In this document: piece after piece, positions 1-9,686 of the stretch
Numbering within the stretch: position 1 is the stretch's first letter
How the letters are laid out: the number at the start of each line of letters is the position of its first letter
Assembly: GCF_903853455.1 (NCBI RefSeq)
Contig: NZ_CAINTR010000166.1
Coordinates: 1 to 62,033 of the forward strand
Origin: an uncultured Magnetospirillum sp.
GTDB lineage: Bacteria; Pseudomonadota; Alphaproteobacteria; Rhodospirillales; Magnetospirillaceae
DNA: 62,033 nucleotides
Reading direction: 5' to 3'
The notes under the pieces: model-generated
Databases searched by the model: none
The model's input: only the letters and a program-made list of their open reading frames with translations
What the model was told of the DNA's origin: nothing
Made by a program: the position numbers and the translations under genes

Positions 1-159
1 ACTCCGCAGCCTGATCTCGTTCTTCAAGCGCGGCATCCGGCGCCTTCAGGCAATCCTCCAATCTTTCGCCCCATTGCCGCCCCTATGGCGGGCATGGAGA
101 AACTGAGGGATGGTGAGGGGTGGGCCTTGATTCATTCGGTTGGCCTCAGGCGCCGGCGC
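1..159. other. Window edge, no confident gene
   Basis: The first 159 bases lie downstream of the RlmM-like gene on the minus strand. A plus-strand frame open from the edge ends with a stop near base 106 and could be the last ~34 codons of a gene truncated by the window (basic, ending PLWRAWRN), but I do not recognise it. No terminator with a T-run is visible. A 21-base motif at 114-134 recurs with two mismatches at 61635-61655. Confidence 0.3.
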
Positions 160-1065
160 TCACTCCGTCACCAGCATCCAGGTCAGCTCGTGCTTGTTGT
201 GCGACAGATGAAGCAGGCGCGATCCCGGAACCGAGGCGAACAGCCGGGCGGTGGCATGGTCGGTCTCGCCCTGGAACTTCAGGGTGCAGATGAAATTGCG
301 GGCCAGGCCGGCGCTCCGCCACCGCTCCACCAGCCGCCACAGCCGCTCGGGATAGCAGATGACGTCCGAACACAGCCAGTCCACCGGACCGATCTCGGCC
401 GGCTCCAGCCCGAAGGCGCTGCCCTGGCGGTGGTCCACATTGGGAAGCGCCGCCACGGCCGGGGCCAACGGCGCCTTGTCGATGCTGATCACTTGGGCGC
501 CGGTGGTGGCCAGCACCCAGGTCCAGCCGCCCGGACTGGCGCCGAGATCGAGGCAGCGCTCGCCCGGTTTCGGCAGGCGGCCGGCCAGGGTCAGCGCCTC
601 CCACAGCTTGAGATAGGCGCGGTTGGGCGGCGTCTGGCGATCCTCGATGAAGGCGACCTCGCCATTGGGAAAGGCGCTGGAGCAGGTGGCCGAGGCCAGC
701 AGCCGGTGTTCGTCCAGCCAGGCGAACGACCCCAGCGGCGCGGTGGGCGCCGCCTGCCCGAATGTCAGCGGCTTGGCCGACACCTTGGGCAATTTCTCCA
801 CCAGCAGGGTGGTGCGGCGGTGGAGATGGAATTCATAGGGCCACCAGTTGCGCTGGAGGGCGCGCAACGCCTTGGCCGCCTCGCCGATGGAGGCCACCTC
901 CAGGTCGACGGGGTCGAGCCAGATGTTCTGGGCCCAGGCGGCGGGCCGGGGCGGGCCGGGAATCAGCATCAGGCGGCCGTGTTCCTCGGCCGGCTCGCCC
1001 AGTTCGGCACGCAGTTCCGCCTCGAAGCCCGGCGCGGCCAGATAGGCGGTGAATGCCTCGCTCAT
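160..1065 (-). CDS. FtsJ/RlmM-like SAM-dependent methyltransferase
   Basis: A 301-residue Rossmann-fold methyltransferase of the FtsJ/RmmJ class, resembling RlmM, which 2'-O-methylates 23S rRNA C2498. The SAM-binding loop DLGASPGGWT lies in the middle, followed by an acidic strand (WLCSDVICYP) and a late lysine motif (CTLKFQG) of the kind used by FtsJ-type 2'-O-methyltransferases. The start was placed at the ATG that overlaps the lpxL stop as ATGA; a longer upstream frame would run into lpxL. It is the last gene of the lipid A operon, so it is probably translated by coupling to lpxL. The N-terminal RNA-binding half is divergent, so the exact rRNA target is inferred and no gene symbol is given. 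Confidence 0.8.
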   Translation of the reverse strand: MSEAFTAYLAAPGFEAELRAELGEPAEEHGRLMLIPGPPRPAAWAQNIWLDPVDLEVASIGEAAKALRALQRNWWPYEFHLHRRTTLLVEKLPKVSAKPLTFGQAAPTAPLGSFAWLDEHRLLASATCSSAFPNGEVAFIEDRQTPPNRAYLKLWEALTLAGRLPKPGERCLDLGASPGGWTWVLATTGAQVISIDKAPLAPAVAALPNVDHRQGSAFGLEPAEIGPVDWLCSDVICYPERLWRLVERWRSAGLARNFICTLKFQGETDHATARLFASVPGSRLLHLSHNKHELTWMLVTE

Positions 1066-1922
1066 TCCGGCCAACGCCGATGCACCCACAGCCACTGGTC
1101 GGGGTGTTCCCGCACCCACTCCTCCAGCAGGGCGTTGATGCGGATCAGCAGCAGGCGGTTGTCGTCATGGGGATCGCCGGTATGGGGAAAGTCCATGGGC
1201 GGATAGACCGTCACCCGGAAATGGGCGCCGTCCAGCCGCTCCACCCGTGCCGGCACCAGCGGGCATTTGAACTTGGTGGCGAACTGGGCCATGGCCGGGG
1301 CGGTCATGGCGTCGCGGCCGAAAAACGGAATCGGCACCCCGTCATTCATCTTCTGGTCCACCAGCATGCCGAGATGGCCGCCCTTCTTCAGCACGGTCAG
1401 GGCCTGGCGCGCGCCTTCCGACCCTTTCTGGATCAGGGCCACGGCGGCGTTCCTGCGGCCCTGGCGGTAGAGATCCTCGACCCAGGGATTGTTGGCGGCG
1501 CGATAGACCAGATGGAGCGGCAGGCCGCGCGCCACCGCCACCGCGCCGTTCAGCTCCCAATTGCCCACATGGCCGGAAATGAAGATGCCGGCCTGGCCGT
1601 CGTCGCGCAGCAGGTCGACATACTCGGCGCCGATCAGCTCGACCCGCTGGGTGGAGATCTGCTCCAGATGGGGGAACTCACCGGCGACGCGGCCGATATT
1701 GTCCCACATGCCGCGCAGGATGGAATCGACCTCGGCGGCGCTCTTGTCGGGGAAGGCGCGGACCAGATTATGGCGTGCGACGCCATGGGCGCGCAGCAGC
1801 GGGCCGACGGCGCGGGCCAGCCAGCCTCCCACCGCCGAGGCGGTGTCCAGAGGCAGCAGCCCGAACAGCCCCCAGATGGCGCGGGCGCCGAAATATTCCA
1901 GGCGTTGGCGCAGACGTTTCAA
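1062..1922 (-). CDS. lpxL: Lipid A biosynthesis lauroyl/myristoyl acyltransferase (LpxL/HtrB family)
   Basis: A 286-residue inner-membrane acyltransferase that adds a secondary acyl chain to Kdo2-lipid IVA. It has an N-terminal hydrophobic stretch (IWGLFGLLPLD), the family HxxxxE-type catalytic motif in GHVGNWELNG, and the C-terminal QWLWVHRRW signature. No ATG exists near the expected N-terminus. The start is a TTG overlapping the lpxK stop as TTGA, preceded by a GGAG Shine-Dalgarno sequence, which strongly suggests translational coupling. It sits between lpxK and the methyltransferase gene. Chain-length specificity cannot be read from the sequence. Confidence 0.92.
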   Translation of the reverse strand: MKRLRQRLEYFGARAIWGLFGLLPLDTASAVGGWLARAVGPLLRAHGVARHNLVRAFPDKSAAEVDSILRGMWDNIGRVAGEFPHLEQISTQRVELIGAEYVDLLRDDGQAGIFISGHVGNWELNGAVAVARGLPLHLVYRAANNPWVEDLYRQGRRNAAVALIQKGSEGARQALTVLKKGGHLGMLVDQKMNDGVPIPFFGRDAMTAPAMAQFATKFKCPLVPARVERLDGAHFRVTVYPPMDFPHTGDPHDDNRLLLIRINALLEEWVREHPDQWLWVHRRWPE

Positions 1923-2896
1923 ACACTCACTCCGATCCGGTCGAACAGCGGCGGCAACTGCTCGGGGTCGCGCCATTCCAGGCTCACCGTCAGCACCTGG
2001 ACCCGCGCCCGCAGATCCGCCGCCAGACGGACATGGTCCTTGGCGGTGGTGATGAGGACGGCTTCGTTGTTCTCCGCCTCGGCCAGCAGATCCTCGACGT
2101 CCGACCGCCCATAGGCGTAGTGGTCGGGAAAGGCATTGGTGGTCACCAGCCGGGCGCCGCAGGCGCGCAGGGTCTCGAAGAACTTCTCCGGCCGGCCGAT
2201 GCCGGCGAAGGCCACCACCTTGCGGCCCATCAGGTCGGCGGCTTCGGGGCCGGGCCGCAGCTTGGCGTGCAGCACCGTGACGCCCGCCGCCTCGGCCAGG
2301 GCCGTCACGCCGGTGCGGTCGTCGCCGACCACCACCACCGCGTCGGCGCGGGCCAGGCCCACCGAAGCCGGCTCGCGGCAGGGGCCGGCGGGAATGGGGC
2401 GGCCGTTGCCGAAGCCGTAGGTTCCGTCCACCACCACCAGCGACAGATCCTTGGCGATGGTGCCGTTCTGAAAGCCGTCGTCCATGATGATGATGTCGGC
2501 GCCCATGGCCACCGCCGCCACCGCGCCGTCGGGGCGCCAATGCGCCACCCAGGTGGGAGCCTCGGCGGCCAGCAGCAGCGCCTCGTCGCCGACCCTGGCG
2601 GCGTCGTGACGGTCGAGATCGACGGCGCGCGGCCCCACCTCGGTGCCGCCATAGCCCCGGGTCAGCAGATGCGGCCGCCGTCCCACCGCCAGCAATTGCC
2701 GCGCCAGGGCGATGGCCACCGGCGTCTTGCCGGCGCCGCCGGCGACGATGTTGCCGACGCAGACCACCGGCACCGCCGGGCGATATTCGTCGGCCCGTTC
2801 CAGGTTGCGGGCCACCATCCAGGCGTAGACGGCGCCCAGCGGCGCCAGACCGCGCGCCAGGGCCCCGTCGGTGCGCCAGAAGTCAGGAGCGCGCAT
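1919..2896 (-). CDS. lpxK: Tetraacyldisaccharide 4'-kinase LpxK
   Basis: A 325-residue membrane-associated kinase that phosphorylates the 4' position of the lipid A disaccharide. The hydrophobic N-terminus is followed by a Walker A motif (GNIVAGGAGKTPV) around residues 48-60 and the LLTRGYGG motif typical of LpxK. DDGFQN in the middle is the conserved DDGxQ motif. Length matches the family. Its start overlaps the waaA end by 14 bases and its stop overlaps the lpxL TTG start, so it is fully embedded in the lipid A/Kdo operon. Confidence 0.96.
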   Translation of the reverse strand: MRAPDFWRTDGALARGLAPLGAVYAWMVARNLERADEYRPAVPVVCVGNIVAGGAGKTPVAIALARQLLAVGRRPHLLTRGYGGTEVGPRAVDLDRHDAARVGDEALLLAAEAPTWVAHWRPDGAVAAVAMGADIIIMDDGFQNGTIAKDLSLVVVDGTYGFGNGRPIPAGPCREPASVGLARADAVVVVGDDRTGVTALAEAAGVTVLHAKLRPGPEAADLMGRKVVAFAGIGRPEKFFETLRACGARLVTTNAFPDHYAYGRSDVEDLLAEAENNEAVLITTAKDHVRLAADLRARVQVLTVSLEWRDPEQLPPLFDRIGVSV

Positions 2897-4163
2897 GGCG
2901 TTTCTCCACTGCGGCCAAGGCCGGGGCCAGCGCAGCTTCCACCGCGTCGAGCACGTCGGCCTCGGCCTCGGCCCAGCGGGCGGCGGCCTGTTTCATGCGC
3001 GCGGTTCGAGCGGGATCGGCCAACAGCCAGCCCAGCGCTTCGGCCAATCCGTCGCCGTCGGCAACCTGTATCGCGGCACCGGCCGCGACCATGCGCGGCG
3101 CCATGTCGGGGAAATTGTCCATGGCGGGGCCGAACAGGACGGCGGCGCCGATGCGGGCGGGCTCGAACGGATTCTGGCCGCCGCCCACCGTCAGGCTCTT
3201 GCCCATGAAGACGATGTCGGCCAGCCGGTAGAACAGCCCCAGCTCGCCCATGGTGTCGGCCACATGGACCTGGGTGCCGGCATGGGGCAGCTCGCCGCTG
3301 GAGCGCAGGCCCGCCGACAGCCCCAGCGCCAGCATCTCGCGGGCGATGTCGGGGCCGCGCTGGGGATGGCGCGGCACGATCAGGGTCAGCAGGCCGGGAA
3401 AGCACGGCGCCAGGGTGTGGTGAACTTCGGCGATGATGGCTTCCTCGCCGGGATGGGTGCTGGCCGCCAGCCACACCGGCCGGCCGGCCATGGCCGTCTT
3501 GAGGCGGTCCAGCTCGGTTTCGTCGGCGGGCAGGGGCGTCGCCGCGTATTTGAGGTTGCCGAGGCAGCGGGTGTCGCGGCTGCCCAAGGCTTTCAGGCGG
3601 TGAGCATCGTCCTCCGTCTGGGCCAGGCACAGATCGAAGCAGGACAGCAGCTTGCGGATGAAGCCGGGCACCTTCTTCCAGCCGGCGAAGGACTTGGCCG
3701 AAATGCGGCCCTGCACCAGCACCAGCGGAATGCCGCGCCGATGGCTTTCCGCCAGCATGTTGGGCCAGAATTCGGATTCCGCCCACAGCGCCAGATCAGG
3801 CCGCCAGTGATCAAGGAAGCCGCGCACATAGGCCATGCGGTCCACCGGCACATACTGGTGCAGCGCGCCGGGCGGCAGGCGTTCGGCCATCAGCCGGGCG
3901 GAGGTGACGGTGCCGGTGGTCAGCAGCACCGCCAGTTTGCGGGCGCACAGCCGCTCCACCAGCGGCAGCATGGACAGCGATTCCCCCACCGAGGCGGCGT
4001 GAATCCACACCAGCGGTCCCGGCGGCCGGGGGCGGCCGGCCCGGCCCAGGCGCTCGGCGAAGCGCAGGCTGTCTTCCTTGCCGCGCCGCTTGCGGCGGTC
4101 GAGATAGAGCGAGATCACCGGCGCGCCCAGGGTGGTCAGGCCGCGATAGAGGCGATAGATCAT
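2883..4163 (-). CDS. waaA: 3-deoxy-D-manno-octulosonic acid transferase WaaA (KdtA)
   Basis: A 426-residue glycosyltransferase that transfers Kdo from CMP-Kdo to lipid IVA at the cytoplasmic face of the inner membrane. It starts MIYRLYRGL and contains the GT30 features WIHAASVGE (near residue 50, catalytic glutamate), the FWPNML motif and a C-terminal GGGQNPFEPA nucleotide-sugar motif. A longer upstream frame is only readthrough of the preceding gene. The chosen ATG overlaps the DUF374 stop as ATGA. Whether it adds one or two Kdo residues cannot be told. Confidence 0.96.
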   Translation of the reverse strand: MIYRLYRGLTTLGAPVISLYLDRRKRRGKEDSLRFAERLGRAGRPRPPGPLVWIHAASVGESLSMLPLVERLCARKLAVLLTTGTVTSARLMAERLPPGALHQYVPVDRMAYVRGFLDHWRPDLALWAESEFWPNMLAESHRRGIPLVLVQGRISAKSFAGWKKVPGFIRKLLSCFDLCLAQTEDDAHRLKALGSRDTRCLGNLKYAATPLPADETELDRLKTAMAGRPVWLAASTHPGEEAIIAEVHHTLAPCFPGLLTLIVPRHPQRGPDIAREMLALGLSAGLRSSGELPHAGTQVHVADTMGELGLFYRLADIVFMGKSLTVGGGQNPFEPARIGAAVLFGPAMDNFPDMAPRMVAAGAAIQVADGDGLAEALGWLLADPARTARMKQAAARWAEAEADVLDAVEAALAPALAAVEKRHARS

Positions 4164-4870
4164 GCCGCCTCCTCTTCTTCCGCCGGGTCCGGCGTGGTCT
4201 GGCCCAGCCGCCGGTCGGCGTCGCGGGTGATGGCGTTCAGCCCGTCCTCCACCGCCCGCCGGGCGCTTTCCAACTGCTCCTCGGAGGCGTCGCGGGCGAC
4301 CGCGATGGGATCGCCCCAGACGAACACGCCGCGCGAGAACGGCAGCGCCACCGCGAAGCGGTCCCAACTGCCCAGCAGCCGGCGGCGACTGGTGGAGAAG
4401 GTGGCGGGCAGGATGGGCACCCCCGCCAGCTTGGCGACGTTGACGACGCCCAGGGACGCGCGCTGGCGCGGCCCCTTGGGGCCGTCGGGGGTGATGCCGA
4501 CGCATTGGCCGCTTTTCAGGAATTTCAGCATGGCGCGGAGCGCGGCGCTGCCGCCCCGGGTGGTCGAGCCCACCACGGTGTGGATGCCGAAATGGGAGAC
4601 GGTGCGGGCGATCAGCTGGCCGTCGCGGTGCTGGCTGATCAGCATGTGGATGGGCACCGATCGGCGCCAGCTCTTGGGCATCATCAGGATGCGGCCATGC
4701 CAGAAGGCCAGGATGAACGGCTGGCCCTCGTCCCACAGACGGGCGGCGTGGCCGCCGTTGACCACTTGCCAGCGGCCGGTGGCATGGACCAGACGGATAT
4801 AGAGCGAGCCCAGCCAGCACAGCAGGCCCCGCAACTCCTCGCTCTTGCCGATGCGTTTGGCCAGCCCCAT
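4160..4870 (-). CDS. DUF374 lysophospholipid acyltransferase family protein
   Basis: A 236-residue protein of the DUF374 branch of the LPLAT/PlsC acyltransferase superfamily. It has an N-terminal hydrophobic helix, FWHGRILMM in place of the classic HxxxxD block, then ITPDGPKGPR and an acidic tail. In alphaproteobacteria this gene commonly precedes waaA and is thought to help in outer-membrane lipid assembly; the acyl acceptor is unknown. It lies 10 bases after the msbA stop and overlaps waaA by ATGA, which makes it part of the same transcription unit. Confidence 0.88.
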   Translation of the reverse strand: MGLAKRIGKSEELRGLLCWLGSLYIRLVHATGRWQVVNGGHAARLWDEGQPFILAFWHGRILMMPKSWRRSVPIHMLISQHRDGQLIARTVSHFGIHTVVGSTTRGGSAALRAMLKFLKSGQCVGITPDGPKGPRQRASLGVVNVAKLAGVPILPATFSTSRRRLLGSWDRFAVALPFSRGVFVWGDPIAVARDASEEQLESARRAVEDGLNAITRDADRRLGQTTPDPAEEEEAA

Positions 4871-4879
4871 GGCCGTCCC

Positions 4880-6703
4880 CTACGAAACAGACGTCGCGGT
4901 GGCGGCGTCGTCGACGAACTGCATGGCGTACAGCCGGGCATAGACGCCGTCCCGCGCGATCAGGGTGTTGTGGTCGCCGCTCTCGATCACCCGGCCGCGA
5001 TCCATCACGTGGATGAGGTCGGCGTTGACCACGGTGGACAGGCGATGGGCGATGACGATGGTGGTGCGGCCGCGCATCAGCAGTTCCAGCGCGGTCTGGA
5101 CCTGGCGCTCGGACTCGGTGTCCAGCGCGCTGGTGGCCTCGTCCAGCAGCAGGATGGGGGCGTTCTTCAGCATGGCCCGGGCGATGGCCAGACGCTGGCG
5201 CTGGCCCCCCGACAGGTTGAGGCCGCGCTCGCCCACCACGGTGTCATAGCCCTGGGGCAGGCTGACGATGAAATCGTGCGCCGCCGCCGCGCGGGCCGCC
5301 GCCTCGATCTCCTCGTCGCTGGCGCCGAAGCGGCCATAGACGATATTGGCGCGGATGGTGTCGTCGAACAGGGTGATCTCCTGGCTGACCAGGGCGATCT
5401 TGGCGCGCAGGGACGCCATGGTGACGGTGCGGATATCCTGGCCATCGACCAGTACCTTGCCGTCGGTGACGTCGTAGAAGCGGGGCAGCAGGTTGAGCAC
5501 CGTGGTCTTGCCGGCTCCCGACGGTCCCACCAGCGCCACCGTCTTGCCGCCCGGCACCAGCAGGTCGATGCCGTCCAGCACCGCCTTGGTGCCATCATAG
5601 GTGAAGAACACCCCTTCGAAGCGGACATTGCCCTCCAGCACCACCAGCTCGGCGGCGTCGGGGCGGTCCTGGATGGAGGGCGGCGCGTCCAGCACCGAGA
5701 AGGTGCGCGCCGCCGCCGCCAATCCGGCCTGAAGGTTGGTGTTGAGCGAGGCGATGGATTTCAGCGGCCGGTAGGCCAGCATCAGGGCGGTGATGAAGGA
5801 GAAGAAGGCGCCCGGCGTGGTCTCGCCGGAGATGACGCGCGAGCCGCCATACAGGATCACCACGGTGATGGCGATGCCGCCCAGCATCTCCATGATCGGC
5901 GACGAGGCCGAGCGGACGCGGGCGGCCTTGTAGCTCAGGTCCTGCAACAGCTCTACCAGCGAATGAACCCGGGCCTTCTCGTATTCCTCCATGCCATAGG
6001 CCTTGACCACCCGGATGCCCTGGACCGCCTGCTCCAGCGAGGTGGTCAGCTGGCCCATATGCTCCTGGGTGTTGTCGGTGACCTTGCGCATGCGCCGGCC
6101 CAGCTTGCGGATGGGCAGGATGGCGATGGGAAACACGAAGAAGGTCCAGGCCGACAGCCGCCAGTCCTGGTAGAACATGGCGCCCACCAGGAAGATCAGC
6201 GACGAGGCGTCCTTGCCGGCGCCGGTCAGGGCGTCCGACACCGCGAAGCGCATGGCCGAGATGTCGTTGGTCAGCCGCGACAGGATGCGGCCGGTGGAAT
6301 TGGCGTGGAAGAAGGCGACGTCGAGGCGCATCAGATGGCCGAACAGGCGCGCCTGCATGTCGGCGATGACCCGCAGCCCCACCTTGGACAGGTAGACCGC
6401 CTCGCCGTAATTGCAGATGGACTTCACCAGGAAGGTGCCCAGCACCGCCAAGCCCAGCGGCCACAGGAAGTCCGACTGCCGCTCGGTGAAGATCTTGTTG
6501 ACCACCGGATCCATCAGCAGGGCATAGCCGGCATTGGCGCCGGCGCCGACCACCATGCAGATCACCGCCATCACCACTTTGCCGAGATAGGGCCGCATCC
6601 CCTCGCGCAGCAGGCGGCGGATCAGGACCATGGTGGAGTGATCGAGAGAAATCTTTTGCTTGTTCAAGGCTCTAACCCGGACTTCCCACAATGGCGCGGA
6701 CAT
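4880..6703 (-). CDS. msbA: ABC exporter, MsbA-type lipid flippase
   Basis: A 607-residue half-transporter with a six-helix membrane domain (about residues 25-320) and a C-terminal ATPase: Walker A GPSGAGKTT, signature LSGGQRQR, Walker B ILLLDEATSALD and H-loop IAHR. As first gene of a lipid A/Kdo operon it most likely flips core-lipid A across the inner membrane. The start is uncertain: I chose the ATG giving MSAPLWEV, but an internal ATG at 6631 and a longer frame to 6796 are possible and none has a strong Shine-Dalgarno sequence. The upstream 190 bases separate it from divergent cheW and must hold the operon promoter. Confidence 0.9.
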   Translation of the reverse strand: MSAPLWEVRVRALNKQKISLDHSTMVLIRRLLREGMRPYLGKVVMAVICMVVGAGANAGYALLMDPVVNKIFTERQSDFLWPLGLAVLGTFLVKSICNYGEAVYLSKVGLRVIADMQARLFGHLMRLDVAFFHANSTGRILSRLTNDISAMRFAVSDALTGAGKDASSLIFLVGAMFYQDWRLSAWTFFVFPIAILPIRKLGRRMRKVTDNTQEHMGQLTTSLEQAVQGIRVVKAYGMEEYEKARVHSLVELLQDLSYKAARVRSASSPIMEMLGGIAITVVILYGGSRVISGETTPGAFFSFITALMLAYRPLKSIASLNTNLQAGLAAAARTFSVLDAPPSIQDRPDAAELVVLEGNVRFEGVFFTYDGTKAVLDGIDLLVPGGKTVALVGPSGAGKTTVLNLLPRFYDVTDGKVLVDGQDIRTVTMASLRAKIALVSQEITLFDDTIRANIVYGRFGASDEEIEAAARAAAAHDFIVSLPQGYDTVVGERGLNLSGGQRQRLAIARAMLKNAPILLLDEATSALDTESERQVQTALELLMRGRTTIVIAHRLSTVVNADLIHVMDRGRVIESGDHNTLIARDGVYARLYAMQFVDDAATATSVS

Positions 6704-6893
6704 GCCGGCCGGACCATAGCACGCAAGGCCTTTCCGGCCAATGGTGGGGATTCCTGGGGTTGAGGCGCCCTCCCTTGCGCAGCCCGAAATATCCATGTCC
6801 CCCTATCCAACCCTGCGTCGATTTTCCATCGACAAGCTGGAGGGGGCGAGGCAATCTTCGCGGGTGATCGGTCCTACCACCCGGGGGGGATTC

Positions 6894-7394
6894 ATGGCTC
6901 GGCCTGCCACTGTTGATGCCGTTGACGCCAAGCTTTAGGCGGCGACGCGCCAGTTCATCTCGTTCACCGTCGCCGACGAGGAATACGGCGTCGACATCAT
7001 GGCGATTCGCGAGATCAAGGGCTGGACTCCCGCCACCCCCCTGCCCGAGGCTCCCGACTATGTCCGGGGTGTCATCGATCTGCGCGGCGCCATTGTCCCG
7101 ATCATCGATGTCCGTGCCCGCTTCCACGGCGGCCTGACCGAGGTCACGCCCACCCACGTCATCCTGGTGGTTGCGATCGATGGCCTGATGGTCGGGCTGC
7201 TGGCCGACGCCGTGGTCGACATCGTCACCGTCGCCGCCGGCAACATCAAGCCGGTCCCGGACATGGAGCACGGCAGCCATAGCGCGTTCCTGGCCGGCAT
7301 CGTCTCGGTCGAGGGACGGATGGTGATCCTGCTCGACCTTCATCACCTGCTTGACCGCGACAAAGACATTCTCGTTGAAGCGACGGTGGCGTGA
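6894..7394 (+). pseudogene. cheW: CheW-like coupling protein, interrupted by an in-frame amber codon
   Basis: CheW links chemoreceptors to the CheA kinase. From the ATG at 6894, preceded by GGGGGGA, the frame gives a 14-residue start, then TAG at 6936-6938, then continues in the same frame through the first CheW beta strands (QFISFTVADEEYGVDI), the core GVIDLRG motif and on to 7394. The only start after the amber codon is the ATG at 6999, which would make a 131-residue product lacking those first strands; no GTG or TTG lies between. The rest is intact and not eroded. It is either a recent nonsense mutation, a sequencing error or a suppressed or readthrough codon. It ends 33 bases before the chemoreceptor and was surely its partner. 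Confidence 0.8.
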
Positions 7395-7426
7395 CCGCCG
7401 ACAGCCGCATCCCAGGAGGGGGAAAC

Positions 7427-9505
7427 ATGCTCGACAACATGAAGATCCTGTACAAGATCGTGCTGGCCGTCGCCTTGCTGGCAGCCGTCGCTGTCGGCGC
7501 CGCCATCTTCGCCGGGGGTCGGCTGCATGCCACCGACGATGCCTATTCCAGCCTGCTCGACCACGAGGCCAAGGCCGGCGTGCTGCTGGCGCGGGCCAAT
7601 CAGCGGGTTTTCAACACCGGCCGCCTGCTCTACATGATGATCGCCGAAAGCGACGACGCCAAGATGCGGGAGATTTCGGCCAGGATCGATAAGGAGCACG
7701 ACAGCTTCCTCGACTTCCTGAAGAAGGGCGAGGAGCGGGTGCCGGGCCGGACCGCCGAGTTGGAACGGGCCCGCCAATTCTACGAGGACGCGTTCGCCGC
7801 CGGCCGCGACGTTCAGAAGCTGACGCTGACCCATAACGATAAGGAGGCGATGGAGGCTGCCGGCGTTCGCTTCGACCCCCCGCTGGAAAAGGCGCGTGCC
7901 GCCATTGCCGCCCAGGTGGACGAGATCATCGCAGCGACCGACAAACAATCGGACGCGCTGACCGAGCAGACCAACCACACCGTCGTCGTGACCTATATTA
8001 GCATCCTGGTGGGCACGGTGCTGGCCTTCCTACTCGCCATCTACATCGCCCTCGCCGGCATTTCCAAGCCGATGGACCGCCTCGGTGCGGTGATGCGGCG
8101 CCTCGCCGACGGCGACCTCGACACCGAGATTCCCGGCCTGGGACGTGGTGACGAACTGGGGGGCATGGCCAAGACGGTCGGCGTGTTCAAGCAGGCCGGA
8201 CTCGACAAGAAGCGCATGGAAGAGGACGCCGAGACCGCCCGTCAGGCCCAGGCACGCGCCGAGGAGGAGCAGCGTCAACGCGAGGCCGCCATCGTCGCCG
8301 AGGTGGCCGAAGTGGCCAAGGCCGCCAGCCAGGGCGATCTCGACCGCCGCATTGATCTGGAAGGAAAAACCGGGTTCCTGTTGAATCTGTGCGAGGGTGT
8401 CAACAACCTCGTCCACCTCACCGGCGTGGCGTTGAAGGATGTCGCATCGGTGCTGTCGGCGGTCGCCGGGGGCGACCTGACCAAGCGGATCAGCAACCCC
8501 TATGCCGGCCTGTTCGACCAGTTGAAGGGCGACGTCAACCAGACCGCCGACAAGCTGTTCGAGGTTGTCACCAACATCAATTCAGCCGCCGGCCAGATCG
8601 GCTCGGCCGCGTCCGAGGTCGCCTCGGGCAGTCAGGACCTGTCGGAACGCTCGGAGCAGCAGGCCAGCGCCCTGGAAGAAACGGCGGCCTCCATGGAAGA
8701 GCTGTCCGCCACCGTGCGCCAGAACGCGGTCAATGCCCAGCAGGCCAATCAGCTGGCGGCGGGGGCCCGCGAGACCGCCGCCGGCGGCGGTCAGGTGGTA
8801 ACCGATGCCATCGCCGCCATGGGCCGGATCGAAGCCTCATCGCAGAAGATCGGCGACATCGTCGGCATGATCGACGAGATCGCCTTCCAGACCAACCTGC
8901 TGGCGCTGAACGCCGCCGTCGAGGCCGCCCGGGCCGGCGACGCCGGCAAGGGCTTCGCGGTGGTGGCCCAGGAAGTGCGCAACCTCGCCCAGCGCTCGGC
9001 CCAGGCTTCCAAGGAGATCAAGACGCTGATCGCCCAGAGCACCGGCGAGGTCAAGAACGGCGCGGAACTGGTCAAGGGGGCCGGCAAGACCCTCGAAGAC
9101 ATCCTGTCCGGTGTGAAGCGGGTGGCCGACATCGTCGGCGAGATCGCCGCCGCTTCGGCCGAGCAGGCCTCGGGCATTGATCAGGTCAACGCTGCCGTCA
9201 CCCAGATGGACGAGATGACCCAGCAGAACGCCGCCCTGGTGGAGGAAAGCACGGCCGCCGCCCATTCGCTGGAGGATCAGTCGCGGGAACTCAACAGCCT
9301 GATGGGCTTCTTCCAGGTCGGAGCCCAGGCCCAGCAGCAGGCGGCCAAGACCGGTCCCGCGCGGACACCGGTTCCCGTCGCGAAAGTCGCCCGCAAGGCT
9401 CCAGCCAAGGTTTCGGCCGGCAAGTCTCATCTCGCCAAGTTGCACGATAAGACGGAGCCGAAGCCGACAGCGGATGGAGCCAAGGACGGTTGGGCTGAGT
9501 TCTAG
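7427..9505 (+). CDS. Methyl-accepting chemotaxis protein with double HAMP
   Basis: A 692-residue transmembrane chemoreceptor. Visible order: TM1 (about residues 9-27), a periplasmic helical sensor of ~155 residues with no Cache motif, TM2 (about 185-207), HAMP, a linker rich in charged residues, a second HAMP-like unit near residue 340, then the signalling domain with the tip [18 protein letters not shown] near residue 485. It ends GWAEF, which resembles the NWETF pentapeptide that tethers CheR in enteric receptors. The start ATG follows an excellent AGGAGGGGG ribosome-binding site; a longer frame overlapping cheW lacks one. It is cotranscribed with cheW. The ligand is unknown. Confidence 0.93.
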   Translation: MLDNMKILYKIVLAVALLAAVAVGAAIFAGGRLHATDDAYSSLLDHEAKAGVLLARANQRVFNTGRLLYMMIAESDDAKMREISARIDKEHDSFLDFLKKGEERVPGRTAELERARQFYEDAFAAGRDVQKLTLTHNDKEAMEAAGVRFDPPLEKARAAIAAQVDEIIAATDKQSDALTEQTNHTVVVTYISILVGTVLAFLLAIYIALAGISKPMDRLGAVMRRLADGDLDTEIPGLGRGDELGGMAKTVGVFKQAGLDKKRMEEDAETARQAQARAEEEQRQREAAIVAEVAEVAKAASQGDLDRRIDLEGKTGFLLNLCEGVNNLVHLTGVALKDVASVLSAVAGGDLTKRISNPYAGLFDQLKGDVNQTADKLFEVVTNINSAAGQIGSAASEVASGSQDLSERSEQQASALEETAASMEELSATVRQNAVNAQQANQLAAGARETAAGGGQVVTDAIAAMGRIEASSQKIGDIVGMIDEIAFQTNLLALNAAVEAARAGDAGKGFAVVAQEVRNLAQRSAQASKEIKTLIAQSTGEVKNGAELVKGAGKTLEDILSGVKRVADIVGEIAAASAEQASGIDQVNAAVTQMDEMTQQNAALVEESTAAAHSLEDQSRELNSLMGFFQVGAQAQQQAAKTGPARTPVPVAKVARKAPAKVSAGKSHLAKLHDKTEPKPTADGAKDGWAEF

Positions 9506-9512
9506 AAGCCGT

Positions 9513-9542
9513 CCCCCCCGGAATGGAATCGCTCCGGGGGGG
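9513..9542 (+). terminator. GC-rich hairpin after the chemoreceptor gene
   Basis: A 10-bp perfect stem (CCCCCCCGGA with TCCGGGGGGG, 10-base loop) begins seven bases after the stop at 9505. There is no T-run, so it may be a transcript-stabilising hairpin rather than a classical intrinsic terminator. Confidence 0.55.
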
Positions 9543-9686
9543 CGGTGCCGCGACTACGGCGTCGCGGATGCCAGGCCGGGCTTGTCCACGCCTCGCCGCC
9601 GCCGTAGATGTCGAGCAGATCACGGCGCAAGCCGGCATCCGTGTTCATCGGTGCCTTCTTCAGCCGGCAGTGGCCACGCCCCTCCT

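Noticed and set aside
2871-6763. Long plus-strand frames opposite waaA, the DUF374 gene and msbA
   Set aside because: Antisense shadows rich in His, Gln and Gly; the minus-strand genes have clear families and tight overlaps.
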